Positions 46,000 through 58,329 of a stretch of 64,000 nucleotides of DNA are shown one piece after another. Every line of letters starts with the position of its first letter. Position 1 is the first letter of the stretch. Source of the DNA: Icerya purchasi (taxonomy: Eukaryota > Arthropoda > Insecta > Hemiptera > Monophlebidae); NCBI GenBank assembly GCA_039619475.1, contig CM077116.1, forward strand, positions 378,250,188-378,314,187, given 5' to 3'. The translations under genes were made by a program, and so were the position numbers. The notes under the pieces are model-generated. The model saw only the letters and a list, made by a program, of their open reading frames with translations. It was not told the origin of the DNA and ran no database searches.

Positions 46000-48000
46000 A
46001 TCTTCACTTCTTCAAGAACGCTGAATATACTAAAACACTAACTGTTAATGCAAAAATAACGTGGAGTGCCAAATAATGATGAAAATGAATGATTTCATTG
46101 ACCAGAAATAAAAAAAAAATATTAATGCTTAATTTTAATAAAAAATTTCAAAATATTTAGATGAAATTTAAAAAAGTTTAAAAGATGTTTCTTAAAATAA
46201 CCAGCAGAATGCAATCATGCGCAAATAAATTTATAAGAAATTCCTTGTTTTTTTCTGCATTATCAAATAGACATTTATTGCTTCAGAAATTAAAATCGAT
46301 CGAAGATAAGCTGGGGCGATACATTCAAAGTTTTCTAACTAAACAATTAATACAAGTAAGAATCTGTTCAATAATTTTAAAACCCATCTTCATCAAGAAT
46401 GGTGTTCCGCAGGGCTTTGCATTAAGTGCAACCCTGTCTATACTATTTATAGACGGTATTATCAATTGCATAATAGCACCCGCAACGGGCCGCTTATACA
46501 TTGTTGATCTCAATTTATCCGTGCTCTCTGATAATACTTTCCTAGCTCAATCCTTAATACAAAGGACAATCAGTAGTCTGAATAAATGGTTCGAAAACAA
46601 CGGTTAGTTTTTTTTTGGTCAAAAGTCAGTCAGTGTTGATTTCTACCGGGCGCAATAACCTCGAAATCAAATCCAACTTTTAAAATAATCTCTACTTTTG
46701 TTTAAATTATTAGCAATTTTCTTAAAGAGTGTCACTGGATTCGTCAATATAACCAATCTAAAATCAAACTTAAATTTCTATCCAATTCCAGTTTCAAAAT
46801 CCAATCGAAATTTCTGTCAAATAGATACAAGTTATTAATACTCAGTAAAATAAATTATGCTTACCAGTTGTTCAGCAAATAACTCCATGTTAAACTACTT
46901 GACTCAATAACAAAACTCCGCTTTTCGTATTATCCTGGGAGCACATCTTACTTCATCTTCCGCTAGCTTGTATTTATTAACAGGTACTCTTCCTCTGAAA
47001 TACAATCGCTGATTTTATACATAACGTAGCTTATTAATTGCAGTCGGTCGAGGACAAAATTATACATCTTTTCATATATGCATTTCCTAATGATCCATTT
47101 TCAGAAACAAATAAAATTCTATCTAATTATCATATTCCACTTTTACGCTCTGCAGAAGTTAATAGGCTACCATCTCTTCCACCATGGAAACAACACCCAG
47201 AAAGTACAAATGTATCCCTAATTAATTACAACACCCGAAAACATCGCTGGAACACCTGAAAGAGAAGACCGTTGATATTACTGACGAATATCAAGATTTA
47301 TCCAAGACGTATAGTGACGGATCAAATTTCTGCCAAGATACATTATCTCCAGGAGCGTGCCTTTTAAACGATGCATGTTCAGTCCAGGATCACAAAATAT
47401 TCGAGATCCTGTTTTGTGTCCCTAGGAATACTAACTATTCAAGTCTCGACAAAAAAAAATCTGATTATTACTAATTCCCTGAACACGACACAAATATAAT
47501 AAAAGATGAACATAAAAGCATTAGTCACGCAAAAAATTCAAGGGACTCTGTTGTTGCGCTAGATCAGATGAACTACAATCACATCCTATGGAATAAGTGA
47601 GCGAATTTAAAAGCCTGTTCAGCCATGTTATCCCTCGTGTCGCATAGATCACAGGGTCCATTACTGCTTGATAATTATCTACGAGAAATAATGACCAAAC
47701 AGTGTGCAAAGAATGGATATGTAAGGCTACATTCCTACAGCAAATAAAGCCGATCATCGAACCACAATGATCGCCGATTAACCGTGTCTGTGGGCCAAAT
47801 ATGCAACTGTCGGCATTTAGTTAAAAGTTATGACTATATACTAAATACGAAGAACAATGCTCCCTGTTATAAAAATACCCGACAATACAACACATTCTGA
47901 TCGAGTGTCACAGGTATGATGAAATCTTCATTCGGGGACTTTCATATAATTAGCAGAAATACTGTCTAACGAGTTACAACACACCCTATAGAGGTTCATT
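46000..48000 (+). pseudogene. LINE with RT and RNase H, third lineage, decayed
   Basis: The frame at 46185-46607 reads LQKLKSIEDKLGRYIQSFLT, then QVRI, then NGVPQGFALSATLSILFIDG (RT) and SLNKWFENNG; the FADD box is not preserved. Downstream, in other frames, are KTYSDGSNF with GACLLND (RNase H, about 47310) and a Cys-containing C-terminus ILIECHRYDE (about 47900). The domain order is the same as in family A, but the sequence is distinct. Confidence 0.75.
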
Positions 48001-48639
48001 TGTAATGGCAACTAATGGGTCCTTTTTGAATTTTCCTAACGGGTGGTCTTCACGATGATAACTATAGTAGTTAAAAACGGTGATTGAATATTATTCCCTC
48101 GTAAAAGACTCTGCTCTCCCAAAAAAAAATATATATATAATATTCTAGGACAATAATAAGGGTTGAGAGAAGAGACGCCCACAGGGACGCAATTAGTCTT
48201 CGGATAAAACAGTATAAACAATCAAAATTATTTTAATTTTAGAAAATTTCATAATAATGAAAGAATCATGTCTAATAAATAAGCTATTTTTAATAATATT
48301 GTGTTAAGTTTTCCTGAAATTTAATCTAAATTCCAATATTTTGTAACTGACAAGTACAGAAGTAGGGAGGACTAACTGCTTCACCGTCTTTATAACCGTG
48401 AAATATTTTCAGATTAAAATTTTAGTAAGTACAATTTGAAAGTTCTATATTTGCGCAATAGCACTAAGTCACCGTTTATCAAAAGTTGTATTCTTAATCT
48501 CTTCAATGAATTCTTCGAGTAATATTCGCCATTAAAATCTTCAATATCTAAATATTTTACTGCAAAATACAAATGATTTGATCGAAGCATATGCCTCGAA
48601 TACGGTTATTTTCACACGTTAAATTTTATATTTTAGACT

Positions 48640-49335
48640 GAATACGAATTTTGCAATTCATATAAAAAAGGTTCAGTAGAAGTCTATGATTCATCTAAAT
48701 AATTACGAGTATGTTAGCACATAAAATTTAAATCTTTTTCAGCTAACATTCTATGTAAACTTTCTTCATCAGATATCTTCGTACAATTAGCAGAGATTAC
48801 GTTGCTGTCGTTTAAAATTTTACCTTTAATCATGCACAGCTTGTTCACCTCTTTAATTTTTTGAGCATTAGTTCATTACCATTAAAAATTTCATGATAAT
48901 TTTTTGGAAAAGTAATAATATTGTCATTTTCGTCATTGCTGAAATACACAAAAGATTCTTCTTAATTTCAAGCACATAGAAAACACTTTTTTTATGTTAA
49001 TATTTCTTTTAGAATTTTCCGAATAAAACTTGCAAACAATATTTTCTACTTTCATAGCTTTAATTTCGTCACTATTTCCAAGTTTTACATCAACGAATAC
49101 TTTTAAATCACCGTATCCATAAAATTGCTGGTCTGTATCAGCAACATAATCAGTGCAACGGCTATCAATTAACCATTCAATTTCACCCTCATTAGCCGCA
49201 TCTGATAAAACCCAATTGTATACACCAATATGAAGAAAATCAACATTGGGCGAATTATTATTTACTTCGACGTCTTTAATTATTTCTAAAAAAATTTCAT
49301 CGTCCACGATTTTAACCCCGATTCGAACCAAGTTA
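48640..49335 (-). pseudogene. Copia-like Gag-Pol relic: protease and pre-integrase region
   Basis: The minus-strand frame 49331-48933 contains GEIEWLIDSRCTDYVADTDQ, the retropepsin region of Copia elements with the catalytic DSG changed to DSR. Then come FYGYGDLKVFVDVKLGN and EIKAMKVENIVCKFYS. Downstream, in broken frames, are EIFNGNEL and SDEESLHRMLAEKDLNFM, matching the Gag pre-integrase H-R-M-L-x-x-x-D/N-x-x-x-L segment. No integrase, RT or RNase H part is seen, so it is truncated. Confidence 0.8.
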
Positions 49336-49859
49336 TTAACCTATGCGCCACGTAGAACAGCAAAGTTACAGTGCTAATCTCCACGTCAATTTCTTTGAAT
49401 GTAATCCGGTTTTCCACAACTGAAATATGATCACATGCCTTTAGACCTAACGCATTTACTTTAACATCTGAGGTTCGAGTGTTTTCCCAGTAATTTGAAA
49501 CGAATCTATATTATTAACAGTATCATTTTTGGATGGCAAATTAATAGTTCAAATGATATGATGACAAATGTCGAGCCTCTGTCATTATGAGATAACTTGA
49601 TATTACCACCAGCACGATACAATTCAGTTATTTTCCGCCCAAAATTTTTCAAAAAAAAAAAAAAAAACTATTCAGGACCATCGCTTAACTGCTTTTCAAT
49701 TAACAATTTCCTTGATTCAAACTTTCGCAGATACAAAATCTATTTAATTAACAGATTTCATAGCTAACAATAAAAAGGTGCACATGGTTTTGTTACTTTT
49801 TGCTCCCAATCTTCTACTTGACTTCTTTTGTACTTAACAACCTTTGAACTGTTTAATAA

Positions 49860-49980
49860 GAAATATAAACTACAGTGGCTATTTATCATAGTTAACTGCG
49901 CCATCAAACGTCGGCACTGAGTAATCACTATTTATTATGGATACTAAAATTACACACTCGAACAAACTACCAAAACCAAC
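49860..49980 (-). pseudogene. Copia-like Gag start, decayed
   Basis: Directly after the primer-binding site the minus strand reads VPTFDGAVNYDK, then a stop where the family has Trp. Copia Gag proteins typically start with an F-x-G-x-N-Y-x-x-W motif near the N-terminus. Confidence 0.55.
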
Positions 49981-49993
49981 AGCTCTGGTACCA
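49981..49993 (-). promoter_or_regulatory. Primer-binding site of the Copia relic
   Basis: TGGTACCAGAGCT on the minus strand resembles the TGGTATCAGAGC primer-binding site of Copia elements, which pairs with an internal fragment of initiator tRNA-Met. It sits between the presumed LTR and Gag. Confidence 0.6.
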
Positions 49994-49999
49994 TTTTAA

Positions 50000-50441
50000 A
50001 ATACAACATCAAATTAATTAAACTTTTATTCATATAATTCATATTTCAACCTTAAACAACGTGCAACAACACTTTATACTCGTATTATTACAAATAAACT
50101 ACAAGTAAAACGTAGGGGTTGTTATTACGACCACAACTTAAACTATAAATCTCTGATTAAGTTTGTTGTATAATTCAACGTACGGATTTCGCTTTAGAGC
50201 ACTCGATATAAAAACAATGCAGATTAAAAGTTACCGGATTTTTGTATTACTTATGGCAGAGAATACATTTAGAACTCACTGGACTTTGCTGAGATACACT
50301 GACATCCTATCACTGCTCCACAAATAGAATTTTAAGAGAACATCTGTTAAGTCGCTAGTTATCAATAATTAGAATACACAATAGAGGTCACAATCAGTGC
50401 ACGTAGCAACGAGCTCTGTCCTGTTTAGTGTTTTACACACA
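50000..50441 (-). repeat. Presumed 5' LTR of the Copia relic
   Basis: The segment upstream (minus strand) of the primer-binding site begins TGTGTGTAAAACACTAAAC and ends near GATGTTGTA, with AATAAAAG about 30 nt before its end. No second LTR copy was found, so the borders are inferred from position and TG start only. Confidence 0.45.
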
Positions 50442-50449
50442 TTGATATT

Positions 50450-52030
50450 TATGTAAAAAATAATTCAGAACAAATAAAATTTTAAATATCATAACTATCC
50501 CTAGTTTTATTCTATGAAAAACAAAAAAATATCCCTCACTTAAAAACGCCAGAGTTATGAATGTTTTTGTTTTTTTTTTTTGAGTCATATCGCTTGTCGT
50601 TATTCCGCCGTTTAAACACGTAGTACAGTTAGTTTTTTATTCGTCATTTTCCATACATTCGTATAACATGGGCAAGATCGAGATTTTTCTTGTAGACATA
50701 ATCTGAGTTGGCGCGATTTCACGTTACTTCCGACATCATACGTTGAGTGTATCAGTCGGTAATATCCCCTTTAAGGTTTCCTTTTTTTTTTTGCACACGC
50801 CAAACAAAAATTCGCATTAATAACCCATTTTTTAGAGTAAGGAGATTGGGGTTCATAAAAGCCTATCCGGTTATTATTATCATTATACTATTTCTATTCG
50901 GGAGGATAGTTGCCGATGCGTAAGCAATATTCGTATTTTGCCTCCTGCTGAAAGATAAACATTTTGGATAAAAATACAAGCCAACTGCTTTGTATTTCAA
51001 ATCGTGCTTCAAAAAACCCGTCAAGATAATGCTTATTTTCTTCCACCGGCATTTAAATACACGCTCACCGATAGAAACAGATTCATTGAAACGGAAGTTT
51101 TCTTACAATTGTAAAGTTTACCAATTAAGGATTCTTACACGCTAGACAGCCCTTTGTCTATCAGTATGAAAAGGAACTTTTAGCTATTTAATTGGATCTT
51201 ATTTCAAAATTAACGTATACCCATTGTACGTAACACGGAGCTTCTTAATAAACAAAATACAATCGCGGTAAATTACCTTCGCTTAATTCATGTATAATCT
51301 CGTCTTTTCCGAAGGAATATCAACGATAATTTGCTTATTCCACTATGAACAATGCTGACTGAGCCGGGTTTCCAGGAAAACGAGCACTGAAACAAAAAAT
51401 TAATTGATAGAAAAAAAAAAAAAAAAATACATTACCTTCGGCAACAAATTTTCGTTTATAAAAATTTAAAGAATATTAAAAATGAGTACTGTTAAAAACA
51501 ATTAAAATAATATTTCAAATATATCACAATAAATCGCTGCTAAAAATAAAAATGAAACACTTAAACTTCCTGCTTGAAAACAAAACAATTAAAACAAATG
51601 AGTTGAATGTTTTAAATGTTTCACTGTTTCATTCGTTTTCATTAATGACATACACACACACACACACACACACACTGAAACAGTCGGAAAATTAATTATG
51701 CTGACATATTGTGTCGAAACAGTGATACACTAGCCATCACTAGTTTCAAGCGATGATCTATGAAGTTTTATAAAAAACTAGCGGCGCTGGCATTATTAAT
51801 GCGTCTCCGGAAAAATAAAGGAAACAATGCGGGTGCATCCATTGGTAGATCAAAGATTATTAAAAGGACAGTTTCGTAAATTATTTAACGACCTATTTGT
51901 TCACTCGAAGAAGTTCATTAACTATTTTAGAATAAAGATTAGGTAACAAAAAAAAACGTATTGTTAAACTCAATTATATTTTAATTACATTATATTGAAC
52001 GTATTAAAGGGAAAAGGTAAACAGTTGAAA
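50450..52030. other. Unassigned stretch
   Basis: AT-rich, with an A run at 51412-51427. No domain recognised. Confidence 0.4.
51652..51675. repeat. (CA)n microsatellite
   Basis: Twelve CA/AC dinucleotides without interruption. Confidence 0.95.
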
Positions 52031-52041
52031 CTAATTCAGCT

Positions 52042-52220
52042 CTAATGTATACTGTTATCGGAAGTGTCATCTGGGGTAGTAACTACAGTAGGGTGGTATA
52101 ATAATGCTTGAAAGTTCCTTGAAGCATGCTCTGATGGCGTTGTTTGGGTCGCTAATGGCAAATGATAGTTTCGATTGATTGGAAAATTCTGGTATGGCTG
52201 CATTGACGTAGGCATTTGCT
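52042..52220 (-). CDS. Candidate terminal exon, unknown protein
   Basis: The minus strand shows a strong acceptor, TTCCGTGTTTTCCACAG (AG at 52222-52221), followed by an open frame of 59 codons to TAG at 52044-52042. The product is polar and rich in Q, N, P, T and H (QMPTSMQPYQNFPINRNYH near its start, TTPDDTSDNSIH at its end), like a disordered C-terminal tail. Base composition is richer in G+C than the flanks. No family recognised and no partner exon assigned; upstream exons would lie to the right. Confidence 0.4.
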
Positions 52221-52399
52221 CTGTGGAAAACACGGAAGAATATTAGAACTGACTGACTGAAATCTAGTAGGATAAAAACTGTTGAGCATTGATTTGTTGC
52301 TGTGAAATTTTCGAAAAAAAAAAAAAAAATTTATTGCTAATTTCTGTTGTAAAGTCATGTTTTTTAAATGATGGCCAACCCGGTGATCTTCATAAATTT

Positions 52400-52895
52400 C
52401 TTCTGTGTTAATTATGAATGGAGGGGAGATTCCTCAGAAAGAAGATGTAAAGCATCTTGATATACACCTCTACAAACGCTTGATTCGGAGAAAACACGTT
52501 ATAATAAAGCGAAATGAGTTGAACATCAAACTGCGGAAACTGTACCGGCTGGTGGGTAACTCTCGAAGACAAGTTGCTACTTTATAAACAAACGTTTAAA
52601 CCAGTCTGGCAGTACGGCTGTCAATTATGGGGCTGTACCAAAAACAGCAACATTTCAATTATGCAAAGAGTACAAAATAAGTTATTATGCACGATCATCT
52701 CTGCTCCATGGTACATAACCAACATCACAATCCATGAAGATCTTGGAGTTAAATTTATAAAGAATGAAATAGCAACTGCTGCTCGACGATATTCTGCCGC
52801 ATTGAAAGAACATCCTAATAGTACAACAAAAGAACTGCTGCTAAGTGACTTAAGCGACGGACGTAGGCTGAATTGAAAACGACCTCAAGATCTCA
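52400..52895 (+). pseudogene. Jockey-like LINE, C-terminal end
   Basis: Two frames joined by a frameshift near 52563. The first reads VKHLDIHLYKRLIRRKHV then LNIKLRKLYRLVGN; the second reads LLYKQTFKPVWQYGCQLWG, SNISIMQRVQNKLLCTI, SAPWYITNITIHEDLGV and ends GRRLN just before KRPQDL in another frame. This order (K-Y-L-G-x-x-L-D-x-R-L, YK-x-x-x-KPIW-x-YG-x-QLWG, APWYVTN, DLGV) is typical of arthropod Jockey elements after the RT palm. 5'-truncated. Confidence 0.88.
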
Positions 52896-54480
52896 TTTAA
52901 GTTATAAATGTATAAATAATATATATGTTTATGCGTGATGTGTGAGAGTGTATGTGCGGGCATGGGTGCGGGTGCGGGTGCGTGTATGTGTGGTATGTAT
53001 GCCTACGTGAGAATATGCATTTTGTGTATACATATAGGTTGCTTATTCATGTTATTTTGACTTGTTCCATAGACTACCAAACAGTTGATAAGACTAGGTG
53101 TAAAATAGCAAGAAAAGAAGAGAAAAAAAAAGTGCTTCTGTTTTGTCACTTCTGAATGTATGTGTTACATATTTTTTTTATTCGCTGATCTTTATATCTC
53201 AGTTTTTCCAATCGGAAACAGCAGATTCCCATACTTCAGCACTTTTGATTTTGCCTTTTTATCACTGTATTCCGTTACAGATTTAGTTTAAAGTGCGCCG
53301 GTCCTTTCTTAACTTCGACAATTAGCTCTGTTCAGTGTCAAAATACTCCAAGTTAAAAGACATATTTAGAAATTGTTTTGAAAATTTCGCATAAAACTTA
53401 CAACGATAAATTTAACAGAAATGGAGCAAAAAAATTTACGAACGAAAACGAACATCAACACGCACAAAAACGGGCACAGAAGAGCACAATGACTGGCAGA
53501 AAGAACAAGTTGCACTGGAAACAACATCAATAGAAGCAGTTGTTTAAAAACTCACGCGCGCTCTTTGCTGAGAACACCACGTGTGTTTCATTCTGAATCG
53601 GCGGGACAACCGCGCCACTTAAAAAATAAAAAATGTTGCGGTTAAAAAACCGCTTGTATGTTCAAATTAATTCAAAGCAATGTGTCTTATAAAAACGATT
53701 AAAAAGCCGCTTATGCACGCCTAGCCTAAACAGATTAATGTAACGAAATACTCGATTTTCCGCCAATTGTTCAAAATAATTCATTATTCATCTGCAAGGA
53801 AGCCGCATCAGTAAAACAAAAACTAGTTACCCGTTTTGAGCCAGGTTTTACCTCTTTCTTCCCTATATACTTTTACATATACATTTGTATACTCAATCCA
53901 TGGGTTGTTTAATTGCTGAAATTTTTATAATTCACAAATTACCGAAGTATAAGCACTTTATTATTAGAAAGAATTTTAGAAAATAATTTAGATGTGGCAG
54001 TAAAACAAATTATTTGTAATCAATTTTTTTGAATGAACTCTTTAAAGGGCTTTTTAGTTTAAACATTTCGTAATCGTGTTAGCCGCGGATAAGATCGGTA
54101 GTCCTTCGCGGACATTTCAATTTTGCGTAAAATACTTTCATCGAAGAGAATAATTAAGAAAAAAAATGCGCATTTTTTCATAATTTACTTCCCCAAAACA
54201 TGCCAGCTCAGTTTCGTAATTACTTATTTTCGAAAATATTTAACTTCATTCGTTTCGCAGAATTTTTTCTTGTTTCTTTTTTACACGGAAAAATTTAAAA
54301 AGTCAAAATATTTGATAACAAGTGTACCAATTTCAATTACAGTTACCCAAAATTTTGTAAATTTATTTTAATAAGGAATTATTATTACGCAACATTTTAA
54401 ATAAAGAACAAAAAAGGCGATATTAAAGATTAAATGATAATCAAGATGATTATTTTGAAATTGAAAAGCAGAAATCTGCT
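52896..54480. other. Unassigned stretch
   Basis: It contains a small GTGCGG tandem run (52963-52984). No domain recognised. Confidence 0.4.
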
Positions 54481-54490
54481 CCGGAAAATC

Positions 54491-54957
54491 CTACGCCGCC
54501 ATTGCGTTAGCAGTAATAAAAATTTCATCCGCGATGACGTTCTGTACGACAAAATAAAAAAATCGCATATATTTTTATTAAAATGCTTGATTTACCCCAT
54601 ATCCAGTGTATAAAATTCTGTGGTATAATCTCAATATCTTTTCTTTTTTTTTTTTTTTGTTTTTCCCCCCGAGTGACGGGTTACTCTAGGATTTAGAAAA
54701 GAGAAAAGTACAAATCTGAAATTATAGCTATCGAAAAATAAAAATCTCAGAAAAATCCTTTCCTTTTTGAAAAAGCCAATAATAAAATTTAATACGTTCT
54801 ATTCGTTTCTTTTGCGATAGTAAATAAAAAGAGCTAAGAAAGTAAAAATAGAACTATTTTATCTTAGTAAGATATCGCTTACCGGCTTCGTGCTGGATAA
54901 AATCGAGACCGAACGATTTACAATATTCTCCACTAAGGCCGACTGATAAAGCACCAT
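54491..54957 (-). CDS. Candidate two-exon small gene, unknown
   Basis: Exon A, 54957-54883, starts with ATG and gives 25 codons (MVLYQSALVENIV, then SILSSTKP) before a strong donor GTAAGC. Exon B, 54541-54491, follows TTTTATTTTGTCGTACAG in the same phase and gives NVIADEIFITANAMAA then TAG; a GTAGGA overlapping the end could instead be a donor to a further exon. Joined, this is a 41-residue peptide of unknown kind. Both pieces are short, so chance cannot be excluded. Confidence 0.25.
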
Positions 54958-56059
54958 CTATCCTACAGCCAAATTGACACCACCGTATTTTTACACACGT
55001 TGCATGTATGCGCAATCTAGCGTTGTTTTTGATACGCTCGTATATATACCCAATTGTCGTCTAGATCGCCGTAGTGTGATAATTTTTTATTCTAAATCGG
55101 TGTATCGCTCATTTCATCGCGTTCGGAGTATCAGTCGAATAGTTGGGTCGGTGATGGCGAAAGAGGCAAGTGATATCGTTGGATCGTTTGATGACTGTAA
55201 TACAATTAATATGTCGGTATCAGTATGCGAGCAGTTTCACATTATACTGAACGTGTTTTGATATACATATACATATATATATATATACGCCGTTCGTCAT
55301 TTTTCTATCTATGTTCGCCACATGTCAATTCCGGTTAATTTTTTATCTCCTACGCTTCTTTCCATATTCCGAGAAAATAAAAATAAAAATATTATATATA
55401 TATATAACCAGTTTCAATTAAAATGATTAATCCAAGTTGCGCGCTATACAATGTATGACACTTTTTTAGCGTAAGCGTAGGATCGAGCTTCATTAACCTC
55501 GCGTTAAACAATAGCATTATAATGCTAGACAACAGATTCGTTATTTTTAACACCGCACGAAATTTATTCGTAAAGGAAAGCAAAAACGTTTTGTTCTTGC
55601 ATGTTTTCGCTACTAATATCCAAATATCACCACATACGGGAATAAAAATATTAAGCTAGCTCGGTAGGTGGCGAAAATAATATGGGAAATAATCTGTTTT
55701 GCGTCAAAGTTCGATTTAAAAAAGTAAGGGAAACAAGAAAAATAAACCGATCTCCGGAAGGCCAAAATTTATCCTGTAAAAAAATACTCCTCGAAAACAA
55801 AGAAAGAAAAATAAAAGTAGTTCGGAAAAGGACTAATGTCTCGGGATCACTTTTATTTTGATTTTTTATATACAATTACAGCATAAAAATAAACGAAGAT
55901 CCGATTTAAAACCGAAAGAAATACACCCTAATACACGCTATGATAACTGTTCTTTTTTTTTAGCAACACAACTATCAGTCTATAAATTCTAAAAATGAAA
56001 ACCTTATCACAGTCTAATTAATAATTCTTAATGATTTCAATTTTGATGTGTTAAGACTG

Positions 56060-57262
56060 TAACACTTTTTTTATTAGTATTGTCGTTCCTACCTTTCCAC
56101 CGATATATGTATCACATGCCCGGGGAAAAAATATTTTTTTCAAAAATTTCGAGCATTCGGCGCCCCAGGGGCCTAATTTTAAGATTAAAAACCTAGATGT
56201 TTCAAACGAAACAAATATACGGTGATGTGCACATTTTTAACCTTGTTCAAAATTTTTAACTATAATACTCGCGCCGCAAGTGGGGGCTACACGTAATTTT
56301 TTTGCGCTGTTTTGAACTTTTCGCCAACTTTGAAAGTTTTGTTAAGGAGATGTTCTCGATAAATAGCGATCTTTCCAAAAATATATCAGATGCTCGGGGG
56401 GGAAAAAATATTTTTTTACAAAATTTCGAGCTCTCGGCGCTTCGAAGGTCTAATTTTAAGACTGGAAACCCGGACGTTCCAAACTAGAGAAATATACGTT
56501 GATGCGCATATTTTTAACCGTGATCAAAATTTTTAGCTATAATACTCGAGACGCTAAGGGGGGGAGACACGTCATTTTTCGCGCTTTTTTAAACTTTTCG
56601 GTAACTTTGAAAGTTTCGTTAAGGAAACGACTTATGGTTTCGTTCTCGATAATCAGCAATCTTTCTAAACATCACATGTCCGAGAAAAAATATAATTTTT
56701 TCCAGAATTTCGAGATTTCAGCAAACCGAGGGTCCAAATATAAAATTGTAAGCTCAGCTATAATTTTCCTATAAAACGGTCCTTTACGCATAAGTCTGTG
56801 ATAAGTTTTGTTTTTCTCTAATTTTTTATCCGAGCTATTGTGTACGTGAGCATAATTTATTTGTTGTTTTCAGGCCCAAAGGGGAGGTCCATATAATTTT
56901 TTAACCGTAATTTTTTGCTTTTATGAAAGGACTTGTACGTTTTATTTTATATTTTGAATTTCACTTTTATAGGTTTATTTCGTGTGAGTTATGAATTTTT
57001 AAGTGATTTTTGAAGTCGTTTTATATTCCATATTTATATATTCTTGTCGGTTTTTTGTGTTTTTTGGCGCCCAGGGTGATCAGTTAGCTTAAAGTCGTAG
57101 ATATGGTTTTAAAGAGAATTTTAATTATAATTTATGATCGAATTTTGAAGTTTATAAGTCAATCCGATCGTGAGTTATCGAATATTTTAATTGAATATTT
57201 TTATCGTCTCTGAATCATCTTATTAGGATTCCGTAAAAAATTATATGTATACCGAATCCCAA
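56060..57262 (+). repeat. Family B repeat, longest copy: three ~280-bp units then tail
   Basis: The landmark TTCGAG recurs at 56148, 56425 and 56709 (periods 277 and 284), each with CTTTCCA/CTTTCTA about 50-60 bp before it. Adjacent blocks TAACTATAATACTCGCG/TAGCTATAATACTCGAG and TTTGAAAGTTT are seen in the first two units. Tail blocks follow from 56900 (TATTTTGAATTTCACTTT, TTTTGAAGTTTATAAG), ending at AGGATTCCGTA (57224) with its imperfect inverse TATACCGAATCCC. Open frames at 56302-56774 and 57245-57451 lie within it and are not genes. Confidence 0.85.
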
Positions 57263-58183
57263 AAAGAATACAAAAATAATCGAAAAATATACGAATTACA
57301 CGACGAACGAAAAATAAAATTACGCACGTACCCTTTCCATCAAGACCGTTTTCCATTTTCCCATGTGGTACACAACCAACGAAGAAAATTCCGATTTTTC
57401 ATCCTATACAGTAGCAGTACCAGTCCACATTCCATTAAAAAAAGGGGTTAACGAAAAATCAACAAAAATATTTAATATGTTTTTATTTTGGAAAATAATT
57501 CTATATAATATAGTACGCACTGCTTAGCAAATAATGATTTAGAACTCGACATATCGGCAAAAATACTGGGTACACAAGAATTAAGCTAAATTTTGAGAAC
57601 AATAATACCGACGATTGTTTTATGCACATATTTCTCTGAACTATCGCGATGACGTTAATAATCTTTTATTTAGTTGTGAAAAACACGAAGCGCAGAGAAA
57701 ATGCATGTACAATAAATTTATGTCTGCAGGTATTTTCTCACCTTATGCGACATCGGTTACTGTGCTAAGATATGGATCCGAAAAAAGAACTAAATAAGGT
57801 ATTGGATTAGCACCACGGCCACATCATCAATTAAGTTGCACCCACGCCGCCTTGAACTAAAGCAACATGGTTATAACTTATAACTACAGTCAAGTAAAGC
57901 CATATAAAGCCCCATACTGCCCCAGACTATACTCAGAAATGAGCAAAGTTACGAATTGTTGTAAACGGACTTATCTGTTTTTTCTCTATTCATTGTACCA
58001 GTAATTTTGCATGGTAACAGTTACTGATTCTTTTGTATTTCTCATTTATATTCTTGGAAATTTCAGGAGTTTTATATACCTACTTGTATTTCTACATAAA
58101 GTACAAAAAAGCGAATACTATTTCTTAAAAGTACGATTGAATTCTACTTAAACAAGTTTTGGAACAAAATAAAACTAATAATA

Positions 58184-58210
58184 TATTATTATTATTATTA
58201 TTATTATTAT
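58184..58210. repeat. (TTA)n microsatellite
   Basis: Nine TTA trinucleotides. Confidence 0.95.
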
Positions 58211-58329
58211 TTTTATATATTTTTAAAAATTATTTGATTTCAATACACTTTTAATATTATTCTAATTATCATTATTTTTCACTCAATTTTTACTACTTAT
58301 TTATTTTAAGACACTATCTTTTTTGTGCA

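Noticed and set aside
54883..55020. Alternative minus-strand frame through 54.9 kb with QFGCRIDGALSVGLSGEYCK and more Cys residues.
   Set aside because: No plausible acceptor with a pyrimidine tract, phase does not match the exon at 54541, and no family is recognised.
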